A DNA stretch of 18,717 bases from Candidatus Bipolaricaulota bacterium (GTDB taxonomy: Bacteria; Bipolaricaulota; Bipolaricaulia; M55B111): assembly GCA_018334595.1 (NCBI GenBank), contig JAGXLQ010000007.1, forward strand, positions 1-18,717, read 5' to 3'. Positions 6,191 through 13,503 of the stretch are shown here, one piece after another. How positions within the stretch are numbered: position 1 is the first letter of the stretch; every line of letters starts with the position of its first letter. Both the position numbers and the translations under genes were made by a program. Below the pieces are notes generated by a model. That model was not told the DNA's origin. It searched no databases and was given only the letters and a program-made list of their open reading frames with translations.

Positions 6191-7709
6191 CAGTCTCCCC
6201 CTTGAAGGTGTTGTCGAACTCGGAGATGGCCATCTTTAGTTTCTCTTCAAGCTCCTCGTCCAGAGCCGCGGTCTCCTTGATTTCCCTCAAGATGTCCTCG
6301 TGATAGGTCTCGAAGTTTGACAGCAATTCCTTCTCGTAAGTGTTTACCTCCGAGACCTCTAGGTCGTCAAGGTGACCGTTTACTGCTGCGTATAACGATA
6401 CGGCCTGTTTTTCGACGGGCATCGGCTGGTACTGGTCCTGTTTCAAGATCTCCATGACCCGTTCTCCCCTGGCAAGTTGAGCCCGGGATTCGTCGTCGAG
6501 TTCGGAAGCAAACTCGGCAAAGGCCTCAAGGTCCCTATACTGGGCCATCTCCAGCCTTAGCTCACCGGCAATCTCCTGCATGGCATCGTTTTGTGCAGCT
6601 CCTCCGACACGTGAGACGGAATCACCCACGTTTATGGCAGGCCTGAACCCCTGATTGTACAGATCAGTTTCCAGGTAGATCTGCCCGTCGGTAATGGATA
6701 TAACGTTTGTCGGTATGTAGGTGGAGATATCACCTGCCTTCGTCTCAACGACCGGGAAGGCCGTAAGCGAGCCTCCACCGGAGCTATCGTTGAGCTTTGC
6801 CGCCCGCTCTAGCAACCTAGAATGAGTGTAGAAGATATCACCCGGATAGGCTTCCCTGCCCGGTGGGCGGCGGAGCAGCAGGGAGATTTCCCGGTACGCA
6901 ACGGCTTGCTTTGACAGGTCGTCAAACACGATAAAGGCGTCCTCGCCCTGATACATGAAGTGTTCGGCCATAGCGGTTCCGGCGTAAGGAGCGATATACT
7001 GCATGGGGGTCGGATCCTCGGCATTTGCCGTGATAATCGTGGTGTACTCCAGGGCTCCGTGTCTGCGAAGGGTATCGACTAGTTTGGCAATCGTCGAAGT
7101 CTTCTGGCCGATCGCCACATAAAAACAGTGGACGTCCGTATCTTTTTGGTTAATTATTGTATCGATTGCGATTGCCGACTTGCCAGTCCTCCTGTCCCCG
7201 ATTATCAGCTCTCGCTGCCCTCTTCCAATGGGGGTGAGGGCGTCTATCGATTTATATCCAGTTTGAAGAGGAATTTCGACAGGCTTCCGTTTGACGACTC
7301 CTGGCGCTTTTATATCAATTTCCCTTGTTTTTTCCGATTCTATCGGCCCCCTTCCGTCTCGAGGCTTACCCAGTGGGTTGACAACTCTGCCTAGAAGTTC
7401 TGGTCCTACCTTCGTTTCCAGAATCCTTCCGGTTCTTTTGACCCTGTCCCCTTCCCTGATCATCTCGCTCTCGCCGAAGAGTATCGCGCCCACGTTGTCC
7501 TCTTCTAGATTCATCGCCAACCCATAAATATCATTGGGGAACTCGACCAATTCCATGGACATGACGTTCTCCAGACCAAAGACTCGGGCAATCCCGTCTC
7601 CGGCTTCTACGACTACACCCTCTTCTTCCATCGAGAGGGAGTAGTCGTAATTTTTGATCTGTTCTTTTATCAATCCGGTTATCTCGTCGCTCTTAATCTC
7701 TACCATCAT
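6162..7709 (-). CDS. atpA: ATP synthase F1 subunit alpha
   Basis: The 515-residue non-catalytic nucleotide-binding subunit of F1. The Walker A motif GDRRTGKS is at residues 171-178, and the SVSRVGG segment with the arginine finger that reaches the beta active site is at 364-370 (R367). A very acidic C-terminal tail (ETDAEGEGSKE) extends past the usual end. Two ATGs are adjacent (7709 and 7706). The second has the better distance to GAAGGGGGA, so the true protein may be one residue shorter. It overlaps the atpH end by 17 nt and atpG by 29 nt. Confidence 0.98.
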   Translation of the reverse strand: MMVEIKSDEITGLIKEQIKNYDYSLSMEEEGVVVEAGDGIARVFGLENVMSMELVEFPNDIYGLAMNLEEDNVGAILFGESEMIREGDRVKRTGRILETKVGPELLGRVVNPLGKPRDGRGPIESEKTREIDIKAPGVVKRKPVEIPLQTGYKSIDALTPIGRGQRELIIGDRRTGKSAIAIDTIINQKDTDVHCFYVAIGQKTSTIAKLVDTLRRHGALEYTTIITANAEDPTPMQYIAPYAGTAMAEHFMYQGEDAFIVFDDLSKQAVAYREISLLLRRPPGREAYPGDIFYTHSRLLERAAKLNDSSGGGSLTAFPVVETKAGDISTYIPTNVISITDGQIYLETDLYNQGFRPAINVGDSVSRVGGAAQNDAMQEIAGELRLEMAQYRDLEAFAEFASELDDESRAQLARGERVMEILKQDQYQPMPVEKQAVSLYAAVNGHLDDLEVSEVNTYEKELLSNFETYHEDILREIKETAALDEELEEKLKMAISEFDNTFKGETDAEGEGSKE

Positions 7710-8256
7710 TTCCCCCTTCTAAGACAAATTCCCGTAAATCCTCCAGCTGCCCCTTTACCGAACCATCTATTACCTTGTCTCCAATTGAAAGCTTTGCTCC
7801 GCCGATAAGGCCTTCTTCTTCGGTTAGGCTTGTAACCTGGATGGTCCTGCCAGTTCTCTCTTCCAACCTCTCCTCTATTTTCTCGGCCAAGCCTTCCCTT
7901 GAGAACCCCGCTGGCACCTTTACTTCGACCTCCAGAATATCTTCTTTTTCCCGTCTCAGTTTGTGGAAACGTTCCTTGATGAGGTCGATATAGCCCTCTC
8001 TATCCCGGCTCACCAGCACGCGGAGAAAATTACGGATATCCCCTGATAGGTCGGAACCAAAGACACGATCGATTAACCGTACTTTATCCCCGTCGGGTAC
8101 TAGTGGGTGGGTGAGAAAATGAAGGAAAGTTTCGTTTGAAGTAACGATTTCGGTTAACGCGTCGAGCTCCTCGACGAACTCGTCGAGCCGCCCTTCCTCC
8201 TTACCTATCTCGTAAAGTGCCTCCGCGTACTTATCGGCTACCTCAGTTGACTTCAT
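7693..8256 (-). CDS. atpH: ATP synthase F1 subunit delta
   Basis: A 187-residue delta (OSCP) subunit that ties the peripheral stalk to the top of F1. The N terminus VADKYAEALYEIGKEEGRLDE and the C-terminal LTEEEGLIGGAKLSIGDKVIDGSVKGQLEDLREFVL are typical of the family. The start ATG overlaps the stop of atpF by four bases (ATGA), so the two are translationally coupled. The presence of delta argues for a regular F-type synthase rather than an N-type Na+ ATPase, whose operons lack this gene. Confidence 0.96.
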   Translation of the reverse strand: MKSTEVADKYAEALYEIGKEEGRLDEFVEELDALTEIVTSNETFLHFLTHPLVPDGDKVRLIDRVFGSDLSGDIRNFLRVLVSRDREGYIDLIKERFHKLRREKEDILEVEVKVPAGFSREGLAEKIEERLEERTGRTIQVTSLTEEEGLIGGAKLSIGDKVIDGSVKGQLEDLREFVLEGGNDGRD

Positions 8257-8774
8257 TGTAGATCTATCTCGTCGCCTTCAATCTCTTCGAGCAGGGAATC
8301 AAGGAACCTCCGTTGGTCCCGTTCATCTATCTCCCTTCCCAGGATCTTCTCTGCCCCCAGGAGGGAGAGGTCTATGTACTCCTCTTCGAGTTCCTTCCTT
8401 AACTTGTCCTGTTCCTGTTTGGCTTCCGCCTTCGCCTCTTCGATTATCCTCTTGGATTCTTCTTTCGCTTTCTTCCTTCCCCGTTCGACTATCTCCTCGG
8501 CCTCTTTTTCGGCTCGGTCGAGAATTTCTCTTCTCTTTTCCCTGGCAGCTTTGAGCTCGTTCAACCTTTCCTGCTTGAGTTCAGCTGCGGATTTCTCTCT
8601 TTCCTTAGCTCCCTCTATCCGTGACTTAATCTTTTCCCGTCTTGTCTCTATGAACTCCTTTGCCGGTTTATAGAGAAGCCAGGACAGAACGGCCACTAGT
8701 ATCCCAAAATTAATCCAATTGGCGATAATCGTAAAATTTAAGCTTTGGATTATCTTCTGCCATTCCAGTCCCAT
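8253..8774 (-). CDS. atpF: ATP synthase F0 subunit b
   Basis: A 173-residue peripheral stalk subunit. One membrane helix at about residues 13-35 (FTIIANWINFGILVAVLSWL) is followed by the usual LYKPAKEFIETRREKI and a long, highly charged coiled coil running to the C terminus (repeated Lys/Glu/Arg with Ala). The ATG at 8774 is 16 nt after the atpE stop, with AGAGGTGAATT upstream. Only one b-type gene is present, so the stalk would be a homodimer. Confidence 0.96.
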   Translation of the reverse strand: MGLEWQKIIQSLNFTIIANWINFGILVAVLSWLLYKPAKEFIETRREKIKSRIEGAKEREKSAAELKQERLNELKAAREKRREILDRAEKEAEEIVERGRKKAKEESKRIIEEAKAEAKQEQDKLRKELEEEYIDLSLLGAEKILGREIDERDQRRFLDSLLEEIEGDEIDLQ

Positions 8775-8790
8775 AATTCACCTCTGGCTC

Positions 8791-9036
8791 TCAGACGACC
8801 ATAAGAAGCATTATCGCGACGATGAGCGAGTAAATACCTGTGGATTCGGTAATTGCTTGCCCGATTATCATGGTTCTCAGCAGGCCCGCTTCCATCTCCG
8901 GCTGCCTCGCCATACCGTCTAGGGCGTGAGCTGCAACCTGCCCTTCTCCGTAAGCTGCCCCAATGGAACCGATCCCCATGACGAATCCAGCTGCCAGGTA
9001 TTTAGCCGCCGTGACAATACTTGCTGATAATTCCAT
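8791..9036 (-). CDS. atpE: ATP synthase F0 subunit c, two-carboxylate sodium type
   Basis: An 81-residue hairpin of two membrane helices joined by the loop ARQPE (residues 43-47). Many copies form the rotor ring. The ion-binding Glu in helix 2 is E64, within GQAITESTGIYSL (residues 59-71), the sodium-type E-S-T set. In helix 1, GEGQ places E31 where the Na+-binding Gln sits in Ilyobacter tartaricus (Q32). That E/E plus S/T pattern is the one described for the sodium rotor of Fusobacterium nucleatum, so Na+ coupling is likely by homology. The ATG at 9036 has AGGAGGT at good spacing, preceded by a U-rich stretch on the mRNA. It is separated from atpB by an unusually long, structured spacer. Confidence 0.96.
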   Translation of the reverse strand: MELSASIVTAAKYLAAGFVMGIGSIGAAYGEGQVAAHALDGMARQPEMEAGLLRTMIIGQAITESTGIYSLIVAIMLLMVV

Positions 9037-9041
9037 AAGTA

Positions 9042-9238
9042 TACCTCCTAGAAATAAAATAAATACAACCCGATCTATCGAACTCTCGGCCAGGTCGACA
9101 ATATGACGTGAAAAAGTTCGACCCTAACCTAAAAACTTCGTGACCTCTCCTTTCCGGTGAAGGTTCACGACAAATTTTACTCGACCGTTCGAGTAAAATT
9201 GACATCCCCCTGAAAGTCTCTCACGGGGGAACAGTCGT
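9042..9238 (-). other. Structured spacer between atpB and atpE with a U-rich translation enhancer
   Basis: About 200 nt without a credible gene, while the other atp junctions overlap or are shorter than 20 nt. Reading the mRNA from the atpB stop, four stem-loops can be drawn. 1) GGGGGA/TCCCCC (plus 9205-9230, extended by TGA/TCA with one bulge). 2) A perfect 12-bp stem AATTTTACTCGA/TCGAGTAAAATT with a 4-nt loop (9173-9200). 3) TCGTGA/TCACGA with an inner CCTT/AAGG (9138-9170). 4) GGTCGA/TCGACC with a 19-nt loop (9093-9123). The end before the Shine-Dalgarno is U-rich (UUGUAUUUAUUUUAUUU), like the enhancer ahead of E. coli atpE. None of the hairpins is followed by a U run, so mRNA processing or stabilisation fits better than termination. 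Confidence 0.6.
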
Positions 9239-9931
9239 TTAAGATTGTACGGCTACGTTGATATAAGAAACTGCTAAAAGGGCGAAGACGAACGCCTGTA
9301 TGGCCCCGATAAACAACCCGTAAAAGCCCTGAAAGATAGCGGGAAGTAATATCGGGATAAGTTTAGCGGTCAGAACCGTAATGAGGACCGCCCCGCCAAA
9401 TACATTTCCGAACAGCCTGAACGAATGAGAAAGAGGTTTGGCGACCTCTGATATCAAGTTCATTGGCAGCATAAAGGGGTAAGGTTCGGCGAACGACTTC
9501 AGGTACTTGCCCGTCCCGTTTATTTTCATTCCGTAGAAGTGGGAGACGAAAAAAACAAGTAATGCCAGGCTCAATGGGATGTTATAGTCCTGGGTCGGTG
9601 AGACAAATCCCGGGACTATAGAGATCCAGTTCGAAATAGTGATAAAGATGAACAGGGTTGAGACGAACGAGTAAAGTTCAACCTTGACCCTGTCGTTCTC
9701 GAAAGCGTCGGCAAACTGTCTGTCCAGTGTATCCATCAACCATTCGAGAATAACGAGCCTACCTGATGGCTCATCTTCAACGTCCTGGTTTAAGCCCCTC
9801 CTTAGCCAGAGGGCGAGGCCGATAATTATTGCCATGACGACCCAGGACATTATCAGGGTGATAACGTCCAAGCCAAATATACTTGAATCGCCAAACTGTA
9901 ATACCAATTTGTCTCCAAGATGTTCAAGCAT
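9239..9931 (-). CDS. atpB: ATP synthase F0 subunit a
   Basis: A 230-residue multi-pass membrane subunit that forms the ion half-channels beside the c ring. Membrane segments are visible at about residues 22-43, 87-110, 117-135, 176-200 and 204-226. The essential stator arginine is R172 in PLSHSFRLFGNVFGG, equivalent to E. coli R210. The ATG at 9931 has GGAGG five bases upstream and overlaps the end of the AtpI-like gene by 8 nt. Confidence 0.97.
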   Translation of the reverse strand: MLEHLGDKLVLQFGDSSIFGLDVITLIMSWVVMAIIIGLALWLRRGLNQDVEDEPSGRLVILEWLMDTLDRQFADAFENDRVKVELYSFVSTLFIFITISNWISIVPGFVSPTQDYNIPLSLALLVFFVSHFYGMKINGTGKYLKSFAEPYPFMLPMNLISEVAKPLSHSFRLFGNVFGGAVLITVLTAKLIPILLPAIFQGFYGLFIGAIQAFVFALLAVSYINVAVQS

Positions 9932-10304
9932 CGTTTCCTCCAGGCTTTGTGACGTTAAGGGCCTGACTTGTCTGCAATGCCAGGGTTGGAATAACTAATC
10001 CACCGGCTGTTGCAAAAAAGTTCAATTCATCCGTCAACGTTGAGACGGCTAAGCTAATTCCATAGAACAACAACCTTACCAGGCCAGAAGAAGCAACCTT
10101 CCAAGTAATTTTATCCACGCCCCCCCAATGATCAAGATATTTTAACGCTCGGGCCACGAGAATAAAACTCAAACCTAGCGAGACCGTTACACCATACCAT
10201 AAGCCAAAGGCATACTCTCTCCCAAGAGAGAAGAAAAGCACCTCGCCGACTACGAAACCTACAAGAATTATCCATTTGACCGGATAGATATCTGAGAACT
10301 TGAT
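9924..10304 (-). CDS. AtpI-like small membrane protein, likely non-AUG start
   Basis: From the first standard start codon (GTG at 10241) the protein is 105 residues with three clear membrane segments, and it begins inside a hydrophobic stretch. The same frame stays open upstream to a TAG at 10322-10320 but holds no ATG, GTG or TTG. The added residues (YPVKWIILVGFVVGE, then VLFFSLG) complete a first helix, giving the four-helix layout of AtpI, the ATP synthase assembly factor encoded first in many atp operons. AAGGGG (plus 10311-10316) lies 6 nt before an ATC at 10304, so I give ATC as the likely start (126 residues); GTG 10241 is the conservative choice. It follows frr and overlaps atpB. The family call rests on size, topology and position. 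Confidence 0.7.
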   Translation of the reverse strand: MKFSDIYPVKWIILVGFVVGEVLFFSLGREYAFGLWYGVTVSLGLSFILVARALKYLDHWGGVDKITWKVASSGLVRLLFYGISLAVSTLTDELNFFATAGGLVIPTLALQTSQALNVTKPGGNDA

Positions 10305-10332
10305 AGTTAACCCCTTTAACTACAACCGGCTG

Positions 10333-10893
10333 TTAAATTGCCCTGACTTCCTCCGTCTTATCTTTAACTATCTCGTCTATCCTCTCGGTCATATCGGAGG
10401 TCGTCTCGTCTACCCTATCCTTGAGCATGTACTTGTCGTCCTCGGTTATCTCCCCGTCCTCCTCCAGGTTGTCGATCGTCTTGTTGGTTTCTCGGCGAAT
10501 GTTTCGCAGGCCGACCTTTGCCTCCTCGCTCTTCTCCTGGATGAGGTTTACCAGTTCGTCCCTTCTCTCGCCCGAAAGTTTGGGGACAGGTATCCTGACT
10601 ATATCTCCATCGTTGTTCGGGTTTAAACCAAGATCGGTCTCCAGTACGGCCTTTTCGATTGACTCTATCTGGCTACTGTCGTAGGGTTGTACGACCAGGA
10701 GGCTGCTATCAGGGGCCGTGACGTTCGCCATCTGATTCAACGGAGTCTTTGTCCCGTAGTAATCTACCTGCAGGTCCTCAATCATGGCGGGGTTTGCCTG
10801 CCCGACGTGAATTTTGTTCAACTCCTCATGCAGGGATTTAACTGACCTCTCCATCTTCTTCTTCATCTCTGGAATCGGATTTGATCCACTCAC
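10333..10893 (-). CDS. frr: Ribosome recycling factor
   Basis: A 186-residue RRF, which with EF-G splits the post-termination ribosome. The family pattern runs through the whole protein: MERSVKSLHEELNKIHVGQANP near the start, LLVVQPYDSSQIESIEKAVLETDLGLNP in the middle domain, RIPVPKLSGERRDELV, and VGLRNIRRETNKTIDNLEEDGEITEDD. The frame is open to an ATG at 10935, but GTG at 10893 gives the normal family length and has TAGGAG 8-9 nt upstream. It is first in the transcript that continues into the atp genes, starting from the promoter at 11007-11034. In most bacteria frr follows pyrH/tsf, so this position is unusual. Confidence 0.95.
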   Translation of the reverse strand: MSGSNPIPEMKKKMERSVKSLHEELNKIHVGQANPAMIEDLQVDYYGTKTPLNQMANVTAPDSSLLVVQPYDSSQIESIEKAVLETDLGLNPNNDGDIVRIPVPKLSGERRDELVNLIQEKSEEAKVGLRNIRRETNKTIDNLEEDGEITEDDKYMLKDRVDETTSDMTERIDEIVKDKTEEVRAI

Positions 10894-11006
10894 TTTAACC
10901 ACTCCTAGGTTATGTACGTGGCCGATATCTCTCACAGACGTTAAGCCAAAACTCCTTTCGTTCTGCCAGCTGCGGTTACCCCTTAAAGCGGGTAATTATT
11001 AGATAT

Positions 11007-11034
11007 ATTGTAGAGATTTTTCAGGTAGTTTCAA
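11007..11034 (-). promoter_or_regulatory. Promoter of the frr-atp operon
   Basis: The minus strand reads TTGAAA (plus 11029-11034), 16 nt, then TACAAT (plus 11007-11012). The expected start near 11000 gives a leader of about 105 nt before frr. Early in the leader TTACCC and GGGTAA (plus 10976-10995) can pair as a 6-bp hairpin. No other promoter of this quality was found before atpB. Confidence 0.7.
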
Positions 11035-11258
11035 AGACCCGGGCCTTCAGGTGGCTACGATTCGTATCCCGTTGAAATGGCCTTTCCCCCATTCAGAAAT
11101 CTCGAACGGTCCACGGCTTGTCCTTACAGCTTATCGCATCTCTGGAGAAGGTTTCGCGCATCCGGTAAAGTTATTCGAACTTTGTCCGGAGGCCGGCCGG
11201 TTGTCTCAAATAGGTGGCCCCGGTAGTTAATATATACGGGTGGAGAGCCCAGGTCAAC
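11035..11258. other. Upstream region of the MFS gene, no gene assigned
   Basis: This stretch lies between the frr-atp promoter and the rightward transporter gene. A frame on the plus strand is open for about 65 codons up to a TAG near 11228, but it has no Shine-Dalgarno, no recognisable motif and unconvincing composition, so I do not call it. I found no convincing -10/-35 pair for the MFS gene. A GC-rich run (GGAGGCCGGCCGG near 11188-11200) is partly self-complementary. Confidence 0.4.
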
Positions 11259-12494
11259 ATGATGCGAAGAGGCGAAGCGTTATTTAAGTTTTCGGCTTAC
11301 GGGTTCTTGAAGAACTTACGCTTCTTTGAACCCTTTTTGTACCTATTCTTCCTGGAGAACGGGCTTTCTTACTTTCAGATAGGCCTTCTAATAAGTATTA
11401 GGGAGGTAGGAATTAACCTGCTTGAGGTCCCTACCGGGGCGATAGCGGACCTTACGGGGAGAAGGCGGGCAATGGTCCTCTCCTTTACCTCGTACATATT
11501 CTCATTTTTGACCTTCTATTTTTTCTCTAACTTTTCGCTATTTGTCCCGGCGATGGTACTCTTCTCGCTTGGTGAGACCTTCCGCTCGGGAACCCATAAA
11601 TCCATGATTATGGAGTATCTCGATATTAACGATATGGCTGGCGAACAGGTAAGCTATTACGGCAAGACCCGCTCCGCCTCACGCCTGGGTTCAGCGCTAT
11701 CCGCCCTGGTTGCTGCACTTATCGTGTACTTTCGCGGAAACTACAACGTAGTCTTCCTCGCGACACTGGTCCCCTACTCATTTGACCTTCTGTTAATGCT
11801 TACCTACCCCGCCGAGCTCGACGGGGAGATCGAGAACCCACAACTCTCTCTCGCCTCGATGAAGGCGCAGTTTTTCGAGAGTTTCAGGTCCATCTTTTCG
11901 ACCGGCGAGCTGGGCAGGATGATTGCCAACGCCTCAATATATGATTCGCTGTTTAGAATAGGGAAAGATTACCTCCAGCCAATTATCAAGACGAACGCCC
12001 TGGCACTTCCGCTGTTGGCTTCGTTGGGCAAAAACGAAGGTAGCACCGCTATAGCTATCGGGGTCGTGTATTTTTTCATCTACCTCAACAGTTTTATCTC
12101 CTCGAGGAAGTCCTCAACGGTCATGGAAAACCTGGGAAGCCTTTCCAGGGCAGCCAACTGGATCCTCTGGATTGCGGCCATCCTGTTCGTCGTCGCCGGA
12201 GGTGGCCTGCTGGGAGGCTCTATCCTTATACCGATAGTTGCGTTTTTCTTCTTTTACACCCTTTACAATCTGAGAAAGCCGATGGTTGTTGGTTTCCTGG
12301 GAACTAGGGTTGAGAGCGGACAGCGGGCGACGGTACTTTCGGTTCATTCTCAGGCCAGAGCGCTGGTGGGGATTGTCGTTGCCCCCCTCTTCGGATTGCT
12401 GGCCGACAAATTCGGTCTTGCCTCCGTGTTGTTCGCGGGAGCGGCGGCCCTCGCTATAACGGGAGTACTGCTGGAAATCCGAGAGGAGGGGTAA
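11259..12494 (+). CDS. Major facilitator superfamily transporter
   Basis: A 411-residue polytopic membrane protein with about 12 hydrophobic segments in two halves. The cytoplasmic loop after helix 2 carries the MFS signature motif A (GAIADLTGRRRAM), and a degenerate counterpart, GLLADKFG, appears near the C terminus. Members of this general type are proton- or sodium-coupled exporters or sugar/drug permeases; nothing in the sequence fixes the substrate. I chose the ATG at 11259 (a second ATG follows at once). The frame is open to a GTG at 11214, but those 15 residues are not MFS-like. It stands alone, with frr divergent on the left. Confidence 0.85.
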   Translation: MMRRGEALFKFSAYGFLKNLRFFEPFLYLFFLENGLSYFQIGLLISIREVGINLLEVPTGAIADLTGRRRAMVLSFTSYIFSFLTFYFFSNFSLFVPAMVLFSLGETFRSGTHKSMIMEYLDINDMAGEQVSYYGKTRSASRLGSALSALVAALIVYFRGNYNVVFLATLVPYSFDLLLMLTYPAELDGEIENPQLSLASMKAQFFESFRSIFSTGELGRMIANASIYDSLFRIGKDYLQPIIKTNALALPLLASLGKNEGSTAIAIGVVYFFIYLNSFISSRKSSTVMENLGSLSRAANWILWIAAILFVVAGGGLLGGSILIPIVAFFFFYTLYNLRKPMVVGFLGTRVESGQRATVLSVHSQARALVGIVVAPLFGLLADKFGLASVLFAGAAALAITGVLLEIREEG

Positions 12495-12502
12495 TTTATC
12501 CC

Positions 12503-12525
12503 TGACTTTGAGAGGGGGTTTTTGT
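12503..12525 (+). terminator. Weak terminator-like hairpin after the MFS gene
   Basis: Within ten bases of the transporter stop, CCCT and AGGG can pair across a 9-nt loop and are followed by GGTTTTTG. The stem is only four base pairs, so its strength is doubtful. Confidence 0.3.
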
Positions 12526-12675
12526 AACTTCGTGGAGTATCTCCTACTCTATGATGTATTATCCAAAGGGAATTAATCTTGATTTCACCTGTGGACGAAT
12601 TGAGGCAACGTGTTTGTGTACGATATCTTGCAGGTCTAAGCGGGGAGAAAACTCGCAGTATAGGTGGAGGTAAAA

Positions 12676-12699
12676 GTGTATTCTGATAGTGTGGAATAA
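12676..12699 (+). CDS. Seven-codon minicistron ahead of the activase
   Basis: A strong Shine-Dalgarno (GGTGGAGG, 12663-12670) stands five bases before GTG-TAT-TCT-GAT-AGT-GTG-GAA-TAA, which stops two bases before the ATG of the glycyl radical activase. The activase ATG has only GGA at a weak spacing. Translation of the minicistron followed by re-initiation would load the activase start. It could also be a chance match. Confidence 0.35.
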   Translation: MYSDSVE

Positions 12700-12701
12700 C
12701 G

Positions 12702-13502
12702 ATGAAAGGTATAATATTCGACGTAAAGAAATATGCCATCCACGATGGCCCCGGCATCAGGACGACGGTCTTTTTCAAGGGCTGTCCTCTTAACTGTATA
12801 TGGTGTCATAACCCCGAGTCCATCAATCCTGAACCGGAACCGTCCCTGGGCTACCGCTCCCCGTTTCAGCTTAACCAGCTTGCGGAAGGCGATCACGAGG
12901 TGATAGGAGAGGAGGTAACCGCGGACGCCGTTATGGATCAGGTGTTAAAGGACAGGATATATTACGACGAATCGGGGGGAGGGGTGACGTTTTCCGGAGG
13001 AGAACCCCTGACCCAGCCCGATTTTCTCGTTTCCTTGCTCGAAATGTGTAAGGGAGAGAGAATTAGTACAGTGGTCGATACGTCAGGAATGGCGGGGAAA
13101 GAAACAGTTGAAAGGGCCTCCGATCTGGTGGACCTGTTTTTGTTCGACATAAAACTTATTGACGGGGGGCAACACAAAAGGTACACGGGCGTCGGCAACG
13201 AAAGGATTATCGACAATCTAGATTTTTTGTTGAAAAGAAACCGCCAGGTCGAATTAAGATTTCCCCTTATTCCCGGAATCACTGACGGGTCGGACAATAT
13301 AAAAGGTATTCGTGAGTTTATTCGAGAGAGACCGGGCGTTAAACGCATGAGCATATTGCCCTACCATGATGTGGAAAAGAAATACACAAAGCTCGGGTTG
13401 GATTTTGACCTTGGCGGACTGAAGCCGCCCAGGGAAAAGGAAATAGAGGGTATAGCCAGCGAATTTGAAAAAACAGGTATCACGGTTGAGGTAGGAGGTT
13501 GA
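12702..13502 (+). CDS. Glycyl radical enzyme activase (radical SAM), HypE-like
   Basis: A 266-residue radical SAM enzyme that uses S-adenosylmethionine and a [4Fe-4S] cluster to place the glycyl radical on its partner, here surely the adjacent dehydratase. The cluster motif CPLNCIWC is at C28, C32 and C35, after YAIHDGPGIRTTVFFKG, the usual activase signature. GGGVTFSGGEPL (about residues 93-104) is the SAM-binding GGE region. Most activases of dehydratase-type enzymes carry an inserted ferredoxin-like domain with eight cysteines after the first motif; here that region (residues 41-72) has no Cys, and the whole protein has only one other (C115). The architecture is thus the compact one of pyruvate formate-lyase activase. 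It lies one base before the dehydratase start. Clusters of this type are oxygen-sensitive, so it should act in anaerobic cytoplasm. Confidence 0.92.
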   Translation: MKGIIFDVKKYAIHDGPGIRTTVFFKGCPLNCIWCHNPESINPEPEPSLGYRSPFQLNQLAEGDHEVIGEEVTADAVMDQVLKDRIYYDESGGGVTFSGGEPLTQPDFLVSLLEMCKGERISTVVDTSGMAGKETVERASDLVDLFLFDIKLIDGGQHKRYTGVGNERIIDNLDFLLKRNRQVELRFPLIPGITDGSDNIKGIREFIRERPGVKRMSILPYHDVEKKYTKLGLDFDLGGLKPPREKEIEGIASEFEKTGITVEVGG

Positions 13503-13503
13503 A

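Noticed and set aside
9173..9200. 12-bp hairpin in the atp operon as an internal terminator
   Set aside because: It is followed by UUUGUCG on the mRNA rather than a U run, and essential downstream genes must be transcribed.
9002..9205. 67-codon minus-strand frame through the atpB-atpE spacer
   Set aside because: It overlaps atpE in another frame, crosses three hairpins and has no recognisable motif.
3897..10304. N-type (horizontally spread) Na+ ATPase operon
   Set aside because: The order a-c-b-delta-alpha-gamma-beta with a delta gene is that of a regular F-type synthase; N-type operons begin with beta-epsilon and lack delta.
11035..11228. Open plus-strand frame of about 65 codons upstream of the MFS gene
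   Set aside because: No start with a ribosome site and no motif; could be a gene remnant, but the sequence does not support a call.
12350..12778. 142-codon antisense frame across the end of the MFS gene and the activase start
   Set aside because: It spans two real genes and the gap between them on the opposite strand; composition is that of a shadow frame.
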